DNA from: DATGIQ01 sp035295665 | Lineage (GTDB): Bacteria > Planctomycetota > Planctomycetia > Gemmatales > Gemmataceae | Assembly (NCBI GenBank): GCA_035295665.1 | Contig: DATGIQ010000601.1 | Location: 1 to 28,867, forward strand | Direction: 5' to 3' | Length of the DNA: 28,867 bases | In this document: piece by piece, positions 16,489 to 23,308 of the stretch | How the letters are laid out: each line of letters starts with the position of its first letter | Numbering within the stretch: the stretch's first letter is position 1 | Program-made: the position numbers and the translations under genes | Notes under the pieces: generated by a model | What the model was told of the DNA's origin: nothing | Seen by the model: only the letters and a program-made list of their open reading frames with translations | Database searches by the model: none

Positions 16489-17723
16489 TGAACAGCTTGC
16501 TGGATCGTTTTTGCCGCTATGTGCGTTTTGACACACAGGCCGATGAGAGGGCCACCACCTATCCCAGCTCGACCGGTCAACTCGAGCTCGGCCGGCTCCT
16601 GGTGAGCGAGCTACAAGCCTTGGGTTTGAATGACGCGGCCCAGGATCGCCACGGAATCATTCTTGCGACCATTCCGTCTACCGTGGCGAGTTCCAGTCCT
16701 GGCATCGCCTGGATGGCCCATCTGGACACGTCGCCGGAGACCAGCGGCCACAATGTCAAACCCATCGTGCACCGCGATTATGCCGGCGGCGACATCGTTT
16801 TGCCAGGCGAAGCCCGCAAGATCCTGCGCGCCGCCGACAATCCGGAGCTCGCCCGGCTCAAAGGCAACACGATCATCACCACCGACGGTACCACTCTTCT
16901 CGGAGCCGATGATAAGGCGGGGATTGCAGTGATCATGGAGGCTGCGGCCCACCTACAGGCTCATCGGCAGATCCGCCATGGTCCCGTTCGCATCTGCTTC
17001 ACGTGCGATGAAGAGATCGGACATGGCGTCGATCACCTGGATGTGAAGAATCTCGGCGTTTCCGCTGCGTACACGCTCGATGGCGGCGGGCAAGGCGAGC
17101 TCGATGTGGAAACCTTTTCCGCCGACTTGGCCGTCGTCACGGTAACTGGCGTCAATATTCATCCGTCGATCGCCAAGGGCAAAATGATCAATGCCGTGCG
17201 CCTGGCGGGAATGCTCCTCGACCGGCTGCCGCGCCGCACGCTGGCTCCGGAAACGACGGCCGACCGCGACGGCTTTCTGCACCCGTATCGGATCGAAGGA
17301 GGCGTTGCCGAAGTAACGCTTCGGATCCTGCTGCGGGACTTCGTCACGGCCCGCCTGGCGGATCAGGCGGAGCTCTTGCGGACGGCGGCGCGCCTGCTCA
17401 TGGCCGAGTTTCCGCTGGCGAATATCGGCGTGCAGATCACGCCGCAGTACCGCAACATGACCGAGGGACTGGCGCGAGAACCTCGGGCCGTCAAGTTCGC
17501 CGAAGAAGCGATGCGGCGGGCGGGAATCGAGCCCCGGCGAACGATTGTGCGGGGCGGCACCGATGGCTCCCGGCTGACGGAATTGGGCCTGCCTACGCCG
17601 AACCTTTTCGCAGGGGAACACAACCTGCATTCCCCTCTGGAATGGACCTGCCTGGAGGAGATGGCCGCGGCGGTTCGGATGCTCGTGGAACTGGCCCAGG
17701 TGTGGGGCAAAGGTTTCGTTTGA
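16488..17723 (+). CDS. pepT: Peptidase T (tripeptide aminopeptidase, M20B)
   Basis: PepT is a cytoplasmic di-zinc exopeptidase that removes the N-terminal residue from tripeptides. The 411-residue length matches the family. Metal and catalytic motifs are visible: HLDTSPE (His78, Asp80), LLGADDKAG (Asp141), TCDEEIGHG (Glu175/176) and LDGGG (Asp198), with RGGTDGS and a late NLHSP histidine. ATG 16488 shares its A with the nth stop (TGATG) and lies four bases after GGAGGG; the ATG at 16485 is too close to that site. The gene ends 53 bases before the convergent Gfo/Idh gene. That short gap holds no clear terminator. Confidence 0.95.
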   Translation: MNSLLDRFCRYVRFDTQADERATTYPSSTGQLELGRLLVSELQALGLNDAAQDRHGIILATIPSTVASSSPGIAWMAHLDTSPETSGHNVKPIVHRDYAGGDIVLPGEARKILRAADNPELARLKGNTIITTDGTTLLGADDKAGIAVIMEAAAHLQAHRQIRHGPVRICFTCDEEIGHGVDHLDVKNLGVSAAYTLDGGGQGELDVETFSADLAVVTVTGVNIHPSIAKGKMINAVRLAGMLLDRLPRRTLAPETTADRDGFLHPYRIEGGVAEVTLRILLRDFVTARLADQAELLRTAARLLMAEFPLANIGVQITPQYRNMTEGLAREPRAVKFAEEAMRRAGIEPRRTIVRGGTDGSRLTELGLPTPNLFAGEHNLHSPLEWTCLEEMAAAVRMLVELAQVWGKGFV

Positions 17724-17776
17724 CCGCATCCAACCATCGTGCCGAGCACCTCCACGCGGGTCAGTCGGGAACCCTG

Positions 17777-19111
17777 TCAAATCGTTAACGACCATGGTGG
17801 CCGTGGTTCCCGTAACAGGTACCCGTTGGCCTGGGCATCTTCGTGCACCGGTTTCTTGGTCACCGAATCATAGCCACGATAACAGCGTTCAGCCTCGGAA
17901 TCCCAGTAAACTCTGCGCTGGATCTTGTAGGAGATGTTCGCCAGGTGCGCGGTAATGGTCGCCCGGTGCATGTCTTCGATATCGGAGGCGGTCTTTTCGC
18001 TGCGATTGCGGATGCAGTGCAGGAAGTTCTTCACGTGCGCAAAATGTTGTTCCGAGCTGCCATGCTTCTCCGCTGCCAGCCGATCCCCTGTTGGTGTGAC
18101 GAACCAGCCGCCGCGGTCCAGCGTGAGCATGCCGTCCGTCCCCTGGAACTCCATGCCGTGGTCCTTGCCATGGAAGCCGAACAGCGTCCGTCCACGCCGG
18201 ACGGTGTAGATGTGCGTGAAAGTGGGATATTCGTAGTACACATCGAGCGTGTCCGGCGTGTCGCTGTTGTCCTTCATTTCCTGTTTGCCGCCGACGGCCG
18301 AAACTGAAAGAGGGGCGGACACCCTCATGCCCCAGAGGATAATGTCGTTGAGGTGCACGCCCCAATCATTGCACAAACCGTTGCCGTAGTCCCAGAACCA
18401 GCGGAAGTTATGATGCCAGCGGTTGCGGTTGAACGCCCTCTTGGGAGCGGGTCCGAGCCAGAGGTCGTAATCGGCACCGTTGGGAGCCTCGCCTCCATCG
18501 GGCGGGTCGCCGATGTCGTCCGGCCGGGAACGGTTCGTGATCCAGGTACGGCAAAGCGTGATCTTGCCCAGCTTTCCCGACTGCACATAGTGGACCGCGT
18601 CCTGGAAATGCTGGCCGCTGCGCTGTTGCGTGCCGATTTGCACGATCCGCTTGTTCCGCCGGGCGGCGTTCACCATAGCTCGGCCTTCGACGATGTTGTG
18701 CGACAGCGGTTTCTCGCAATAGACATCCTTCTGATTGGCACAGGCTGCGATCAACACATAGGCGTGCCAGTGGTCTGGGGTACCGACGATGACCGCGTCG
18801 ATATCCTTGCGGTCGACGATTTTGCGAAAATCCTTTTCGGTCCGGACTTTGTCGGTTGGTCGGTTTGCCTTGCGGACGTCGTTCATAGCATCCTGGATAT
18901 GCGTCGGATCCACATCGCAGAGGGCGGCAATCTCGAAGTCAGGCAGACGCATGAAATCGTGCAAGTTGGCTCGGCCCATGCCGCCGCAGCCGATGAGGGC
19001 GACAGTCACTTTTTCGTTGGCCGATACCGGCTTCTTGTCGTCCGCCCTGGCCAGCCCCGCGGCCCACATGGCCGAGGCGCCAAGGAATGTCCGGCGATTG
19101 AGTTCAGTCAT
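17777..19111 (-). CDS. Gfo/Idh/MocA family oxidoreductase, Tat-exported
   Basis: A 444-residue NAD(P)-dependent oxidoreductase with a short twin-arginine signal (NRRTFLG at 5-11, processing near residue 22). The Rossmann glycines are GCGGMG (41-46), followed by TPDHWHA (111-117) and CEKPLSHN (132-139) with the conserved EKP lysine. The C-terminal domain includes the pieces CNDWGVHLND and HVKNFLHCIRNR. It is the second gene of a minus-strand pair, starting 37 bases after the DUF1080 stop. In published Bacteroides work, exported Gfo/Idh enzymes oxidise glycosides at C3 and DUF1080 proteins cleave the 3-keto product, so a joint role is inferred. An AAGGA ribosome-binding site lies about seven bases before the ATG. 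It is clearly distinct from the longer paralogue at 12710. Confidence 0.92.
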   Translation of the reverse strand: MTELNRRTFLGASAMWAAGLARADDKKPVSANEKVTVALIGCGGMGRANLHDFMRLPDFEIAALCDVDPTHIQDAMNDVRKANRPTDKVRTEKDFRKIVDRKDIDAVIVGTPDHWHAYVLIAACANQKDVYCEKPLSHNIVEGRAMVNAARRNKRIVQIGTQQRSGQHFQDAVHYVQSGKLGKITLCRTWITNRSRPDDIGDPPDGGEAPNGADYDLWLGPAPKRAFNRNRWHHNFRWFWDYGNGLCNDWGVHLNDIILWGMRVSAPLSVSAVGGKQEMKDNSDTPDTLDVYYEYPTFTHIYTVRRGRTLFGFHGKDHGMEFQGTDGMLTLDRGGWFVTPTGDRLAAEKHGSSEQHFAHVKNFLHCIRNRSEKTASDIEDMHRATITAHLANISYKIQRRVYWDSEAERCYRGYDSVTKKPVHEDAQANGYLLREPRPPWSLTI

Positions 19112-19148
19112 GATGGTCCTTCCCTTCGTTCAGTGGAGAGAAACTGGA

Positions 19149-20300
19149 TTACTTGGGAAATTCCCCAAGACGAATATTGCGGAAATTTAGATCGGTGGTC
19201 GGATCGTGCCCTTGCAGGCTGATCGGGCCTTTGCCAAGCTTGCAGCCGTTGCGGGCGTTCTCGCTGGGCGGACGGTTATCCGTCCAGTCCACCATTTGAA
19301 TGCCATTCACCCAGGTCGCGATGTGGTTGCCGCGGGCGATGACGGTCATGGTGAACCAGTCACGATCCTTGGCTGCCTGGAACCGGGCCGGGATGCGGCG
19401 ATAAATAGCACCGGTGCCGTAATCGATGGCCGTATACTTGGCCTTCTTCTTGCCCATGAGCTGATGGGTGTTGGGATCATATTCTTCAAGCGTATATTCC
19501 TTTGTCGGCTCGGCCGTGAAGCCGTTGTGGATTTGGGCTTCATAGCCGTTCTGATACTCATTGGGCCGGCAGCGGAAGAAAACGCCGCTGTTGAGGCGGT
19601 CGCCATTGGTGAGACAGTCAATTTGCAGGACGAAATCATCCCACTGTCCTTCCGTTTGCAAGTCGCCAGGGCCGTTCTTCACGTGGATCCAGCCTTCCGG
19701 CGTGACGGTAAACTGCGACTTCCTTCCTGGGAATACTTTCCAGCCCGTGAGATCCTTGCCATTGAAAAGCGGTTTGAGACCCTGGGGCTTGAGCTTGATG
19801 TTGCGGAGTGAAACCTGCTCACCCGCGGGAACCTCCAACCGGAACCGGAGGTGATCGCACTTGTACGTCACGTCCATCTCCACTTGGTGTGCAACTTTGG
19901 ATGTGAAGGATACACCTCCGGAACTTTTGGCTGCATCGAACTGGACTTTGGCATGCCATGTCTGCCAAGCCGACGGACTGACGGCTCCGAGCGCGGCCGT
20001 GCTTCCGTCGGCATCAAAGGCCATCTGCATCCGTCCTTTGTATTCCAGGCGGATCTCGCAATTGCCGAACTCGGTTGTCGAAATAGCGCGCGTTGCCGTT
20101 TTGCCGCCCAGGACCAGGGAAGCATCCTGGACGTTGGCCTCGCCTTCGGCCTTCCACCCAAACGTCGTCTTTCCGTCAAACAGGAGAATCCAGCCGTCGG
20201 CAATTTCGGCCGGTGTCAGCGTATTGGGTTGATCGGCGTCGGCGGCGCGGACACAGGGGAGGGCAAGCAAGAAAACTGCTGTGGCAGCCAGGGTGCGCAT
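19149..20300 (-). CDS. Secreted DUF1080 protein (3-keto-disaccharide hydrolase-like) with a duplicated N-terminal half
   Basis: A 383-residue protein with a Sec signal peptide (hydrophobic residues 4-17, cleavage after VRA near 20). The second half (from about residue 190) is a normal DUF1080 jelly-roll domain: LFNGKDLTGWK, NSGVFFRCRP, YEAQIHNG, TVIARGNHIATWVNG and the end motif FRNIRLGEFPK. The first half opens with LFDGKTTFGWK, then runs as a shortened, diverged copy ending near SLRNIKLKP. DUF1080 domains are known to cleave 3-keto-glycosides. With the cotranscribed exported oxidoreductase this suggests extracytoplasmic glycoside breakdown, which is inference. ATG 20300 begins the signal peptide and has GGAG upstream; an in-frame ATG at 20345 is less likely. 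Confidence 0.9.
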   Translation of the reverse strand: MRTLAATAVFLLALPCVRAADADQPNTLTPAEIADGWILLFDGKTTFGWKAEGEANVQDASLVLGGKTATRAISTTEFGNCEIRLEYKGRMQMAFDADGSTAALGAVSPSAWQTWHAKVQFDAAKSSGGVSFTSKVAHQVEMDVTYKCDHLRFRLEVPAGEQVSLRNIKLKPQGLKPLFNGKDLTGWKVFPGRKSQFTVTPEGWIHVKNGPGDLQTEGQWDDFVLQIDCLTNGDRLNSGVFFRCRPNEYQNGYEAQIHNGFTAEPTKEYTLEEYDPNTHQLMGKKKAKYTAIDYGTGAIYRRIPARFQAAKDRDWFTMTVIARGNHIATWVNGIQMVDWTDNRPPSENARNGCKLGKGPISLQGHDPTTDLNFRNIRLGEFPK

Positions 20301-20457
20301 GGTGCAGGGACTCCTTGAATCGGTCGGCCAGCGTAGGATACACAAGTGGCATTATCTTGACAGGATTTGGCGCTGATGCAAGAGGGGAACGAGGGCACGT
20401 CGGAATCGGCATTCTTCCGCGCGCAGACGGTCGGGATGCATCTGTTGCCTTCGCATG

Positions 20458-20515
20458 TTAGCATGGAGAATGCGCGGCGAAGTTCGCGGGGTGGGATCTC
20501 TTTGAACCATGCTAA
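20458..20515. promoter_or_regulatory. Inverted repeat upstream of the toxin-antitoxin locus
   Basis: TTAGCATGG at 20458-20466 and CCATGCTAA at 20507-20515 are perfect 9-base reverse complements, 40 bases apart. The 8-base palindrome TGACGTCA follows at 20518-20525, three bases before the ATG of the DUF433 remnant. Toxin-antitoxin promoters usually carry such operator repeats for autoregulation, so that is the best guess. Confidence 0.35.
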
Positions 20516-20528
20516 ACTGACGTCATCA

Positions 20529-20703
20529 ATGGTCAACTGGCGGCAATACCGGATGAGCGACCCTCAGCTTGGCCATTGGATCAACTCGCCCGGAGATTTT
20601 GGGGAGCTACCCATCGTTGAGGCCCGAGCACATTGATGCAACGATTGCCTATGCGGCGGAACTAGCTCGCGAAGAGAGCCTGCTGCCGTTGGCGGAGCTA
20701 TGA
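20529..20703 (+). pseudogene. Broken DUF433 antitoxin gene
   Basis: The frame from ATG 20529 starts like a DUF433 protein (MVNWRQYRMSDPQL). The family's C-terminal part appears one frame over, ending at TGA 20701-20703, with the pieces RPEILGSYPSLRPEHIDA and TIAYAAELAREESLL. That second frame has a stop at 20554-20556 and no ATG. The middle of the domain, normally a 'GGkPvi.GTRi.v..il..l..G' stretch of about 25 residues, is absent from both frames. The simplest reading is an internal deletion near 20568-20590 that also shifted the frame. DUF433 proteins are antitoxins paired with DUF5615 toxins, and the last bases overlap the toxin's ATG as in intact pairs. A sequencing error alone would not explain the missing residues. 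Confidence 0.7.
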
Positions 20704-21050
20704 GGTTCAAAGTTGACGAGAACCTGCCGGCCGAGGTTCGCGACGATCTGTGCGCGCTGGGTCACGATGCCGACACTGGAAAAGACGAGCGGCTGGCCGG
20801 CGTGCCGGATGCTGTCCTTCTCGCCAAGGTTCAAGCAGGGGGACGCGGTTTGCTGACTCTGGACAAGGGCATCGCCAATATCCAAACCTATCTGCCCAGG
20901 CAGTACTCCGGAATCGTTCTCTTCCGGCCGCGGAGGATGGGCCGTGATCTTGTATTGACATTTGTGCGTCAGTATTTGTTCAGCTTGCTTCAGTTGGATT
21001 TAGAAGGCCACTTGGTGGTCGTGTCCGAAGCCTGCATACGCATTCGGTGA
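20700..21050 (+). CDS. DUF5615 PIN-like domain protein (toxin component)
   Basis: A 116-residue PIN-like protein of the DUF5615 / Mut7-C-related kind, a presumed Mg-dependent RNase and usually the toxin of a DUF433-DUF5615 pair. The conserved acidic start KVDENLP (Asp6, Glu7), the mid-helix DAVLLAKV (Asp38) and LLTLDKGIAN (Asp55) are all present, so the active site looks intact. The ATG overlaps the DUF433 remnant's TGA (ATGA), the usual coupling in these operons. The antitoxin gene is broken, so the toxin is either poorly translated, inactive, or controlled from elsewhere. The cobalamin fusion gene begins five bases after the stop. Confidence 0.85.
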   Translation: MRFKVDENLPAEVRDDLCALGHDADTGKDERLAGVPDAVLLAKVQAGGRGLLTLDKGIANIQTYLPRQYSGIVLFRPRRMGRDLVLTFVRQYLFSLLQLDLEGHLVVVSEACIRIR

Positions 21051-21055
21051 AACCC

Positions 21056-23197
21056 ATGACTGTCAATTCTTGGGGCCGCTTCTGGGCCATCGGTGTCGGC
21101 CCCGGTGATCCGGAGTTGCTGACGCTCAAGGCGATCCACCTTCTCCAGCGTGTCGCCGTCATTTACCATGCGGGCCCCGAGCCCCGGCGAGGTCGAGCGT
21201 GGGACATTGTCCATTCCTATCTGCGGCCGGATCAGGAAATCGGCGTGGCGCTCACGGATCCCATGAGCGCCGTGAGTGCTTCCGATTGGCGGACAGCCTA
21301 CCGTCCCGCCGTGGAACAGATAGCAAATGCGTGCCGCCGCGGCTCGGATGTGGCTTACATCACCGAAGGGGATCCGACCCTGTACAGCACAGCGGCTTAC
21401 GTGTGGCAATTGCTGCGCGAGACGCATCCAGAAATTGCCACGGAGATCGTTCCGGGTGTCAGCGCGATCACGGCCGCCGCCGCACGGGTGGGCTGGCCGT
21501 TGGCGCAGAAGGATGAATTACTAGCCGTAGTTCCCGCCAACTACCATCGCGAGGATCTCCGTCCAGTGTTCGAGAACTTTCAGACGGTGTGCTTGCTCAA
21601 GCCGTCGGCCGCCATGCCCGAAATCGTGCGGGCCCTCGAGGATTCGGAATTGCCGCATTCCCTGGCTTACGTGGAGGAGGGGAGTACGGCAAAGGAGTGG
21701 ATCACCCACGATCGTGCCGCGCTGGCCGGGCGAAACCATTATTTTGCCCTGTTGATCGTCCGCCAGGATGGCGAACGCAAAAGGAAAGCCAACCAAGAGC
21801 AGCCATCAGCCAGAGTGCGTAAAGTCTCCGTGATTGGGTTGGGTCCCGGGGATCCCCGTTTGCTGACGGAGGAGGCACGCACCGCTCTGCACGAAGCAGA
21901 AATCATCCTGGGCTATGAGGGCTACCTTCGGTTCTTGGCGCCGCTGCGGCTCGAAGCAGAACTGCGGCCCAGCCCGATCGGTGAAGAGACAGCGCGCGCT
22001 GCCGATGCATTGTCCCAAGCGGAGGCCGGCCGGCGCGTCGCCCTGGTTTCCTCCGGAGACGCCGGGATCTACGGGATGGCGAGCCTCTTGGTGGAGTGTG
22101 CCGAGAAAACCCCCCAAATTCAGATCGAAATCGTTCCTGGCGTAACCGCAGCGACGGCGGCCGCAGCTCTACTCGGCGCTCCGCTCGGCCATGACTTCGC
22201 CTGTATCAGCCTGAGCGATCTCCTCACGCCCTGGGATCACATCGAACGTCGTTTGGCAGCCGCGGGACACGGAGACTTTGTCGTTGTTCTCTATAACCCG
22301 GCCAGCCAACGCCGTACCTGGCAGTTGGCCCGCGCACGGGATATCTTGCTGCGTTCACGCCGGCCGAGCACGCCGGTCGGTCTGGTCGAGAAAGCGTACC
22401 GTCCAGGGCAGCGTGTCTGGCAAACGACCTTGGGGGACCTGAAGCCGGATGGAGTCAGCATGGAAACGGTCGTCATCGTCGGTAATCCGCAGACAAACGT
22501 CCTCCACGGCCGCATGGTCACGCCGCGCGGTTACCGCGTTATGCAGCCGGCAAACCCGCTGCCGCGCCACGAAAGCGATCTGGGCCGACATATCCAGGAG
22601 GAGAGTTTCGCCATCATCGAACGAGAAATGGGCCCGCACGCGCTTCCTCCATGGGCTCATTCGATCGTCCGGCGAATGATTCATGCAAGTGCGGATTTCG
22701 AGTTTGTCGAGACCCTGCGCTATAGCCCGGATTTCGACGAGGCATTTCACGCCGCTTGCCGATCCCAGCTTCCGATCGTCACCGACACGGAAATGGTCCT
22801 CTCCGGGATTCGCAGTGCATGCGCAGCGTGGGGGGGACAGACGCTAGCCTGTTATCTGAACGACGCAGAGACGCTCGCCTTGGCGGAGGCTGCTGGGCTC
22901 ACGCGCTCAGCCGCGGGGATTCGGTTGGCGGCCCGGCGACATCCATCCCCCATCCTCGCGATCGGCAATGCGCCGACCGCGTTGGCCGAAGCGGTGCGTC
23001 TCATCGAAGAGGAAGCATGGCGGCCGGCAGCGATTGTAGGCATGCCCGTCGGATTTGTCGGAGTGATCGAAGCCAAAGACCGCTTGCTGAATCAAGCGCA
23101 GGTGCCATACCTTACGTGTGTGGGCCGCAAGGGCGGCTCCGCGACAACGGCCGCGGCTGTCAATGCGTTGCTGGAGTGGCAAGGGAGTAACGCGTAG
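21056..23197 (+). CDS. cbiL-cbiH-cbiC: Cobalamin biosynthesis triple fusion: CbiL - CbiH - CbiC
   Basis: One open frame joins three corrin-ring enzymes; residue numbers count from an in-frame GTG at 21047. Residues about 11-240 are the C20-methyltransferase CbiL/CobI (GVGPGDPELLTLKA, TEGDPTLYST, VPGVSAITAAAA). Residues about 258-495 are the C17-methyltransferase CbiH/CobJ, the ring-contraction step (GLGPGDPRLLT, SSGDAGIYGMASL, VLYNPASQRR). Residues about 510-710 are the methylmutase CbiC/CobH (VRRMIHASADFEF with the catalytic His546, then LAIGNAPTAL and GMPVGFVG). The linkers are short. Steps covered are the early C20 and C17 methylations and the much later methyl migration; the steps between are not in this protein. 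ATG 21056 follows GGTGA; the GTG would overlap the toxin stop. cbiD follows after 111 bases. Confidence 0.9.
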   Translation: MTVNSWGRFWAIGVGPGDPELLTLKAIHLLQRVAVIYHAGPEPRRGRAWDIVHSYLRPDQEIGVALTDPMSAVSASDWRTAYRPAVEQIANACRRGSDVAYITEGDPTLYSTAAYVWQLLRETHPEIATEIVPGVSAITAAAARVGWPLAQKDELLAVVPANYHREDLRPVFENFQTVCLLKPSAAMPEIVRALEDSELPHSLAYVEEGSTAKEWITHDRAALAGRNHYFALLIVRQDGERKRKANQEQPSARVRKVSVIGLGPGDPRLLTEEARTALHEAEIILGYEGYLRFLAPLRLEAELRPSPIGEETARAADALSQAEAGRRVALVSSGDAGIYGMASLLVECAEKTPQIQIEIVPGVTAATAAAALLGAPLGHDFACISLSDLLTPWDHIERRLAAAGHGDFVVVLYNPASQRRTWQLARARDILLRSRRPSTPVGLVEKAYRPGQRVWQTTLGDLKPDGVSMETVVIVGNPQTNVLHGRMVTPRGYRVMQPANPLPRHESDLGRHIQEESFAIIEREMGPHALPPWAHSIVRRMIHASADFEFVETLRYSPDFDEAFHAACRSQLPIVTDTEMVLSGIRSACAAWGGQTLACYLNDAETLALAEAAGLTRSAAGIRLAARRHPSPILAIGNAPTALAEAVRLIEEEAWRPAAIVGMPVGFVGVIEAKDRLLNQAQVPYLTCVGRKGGSATTAAAVNALLEWQGSNA

Positions 23198-23235
23198 TAG
23201 AATTCCTTTTCCGGCGTGGCCGTGCGAAGACCTCT

Positions 23236-23292
23236 CCGAGTACGGAGTCCCGGGTACTCCGTACTTCGGTGCCGAGCCGGTCATGCGGCTCG
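23236..23292 (+). promoter_or_regulatory. Two tandem hairpins in the cbiD leader
   Basis: The first hairpin pairs GTACGGAGT (23240-23248) with ACTCCGTAC (23256-23264) and extends outward with small bulges to 23236 and 23269. The second pairs CGAGCCG (23273-23279) with CGGCTCG (23286-23292) around a six-base loop. They fill most of the 111-base gap between the fusion gene and cbiD. No T-run follows, so termination is not obvious; mRNA processing or translational control are alternatives. The cobalamin riboswitch (B12 box) pattern is not evident. Confidence 0.5.
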
Positions 23293-23308
23293 AAAGGCTG
23301 GCTGAACC

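Noticed and set aside
16953..17795. 280-residue minus-strand frame over pepT
   Set aside because: Antisense of a gene with complete peptidase T motifs; it also runs into the end of the next gene.
20357..20362. Perfect TTGACA as a -35 box
   Set aside because: No acceptable -10 box lies 15-19 bases downstream on that strand.
23236..23292. Hairpins as group II intron domain V or a cobalamin riboswitch
   Set aside because: The catalytic-triad pattern of domain V and the conserved B12 box are not seen, and no intron-encoded protein is nearby.
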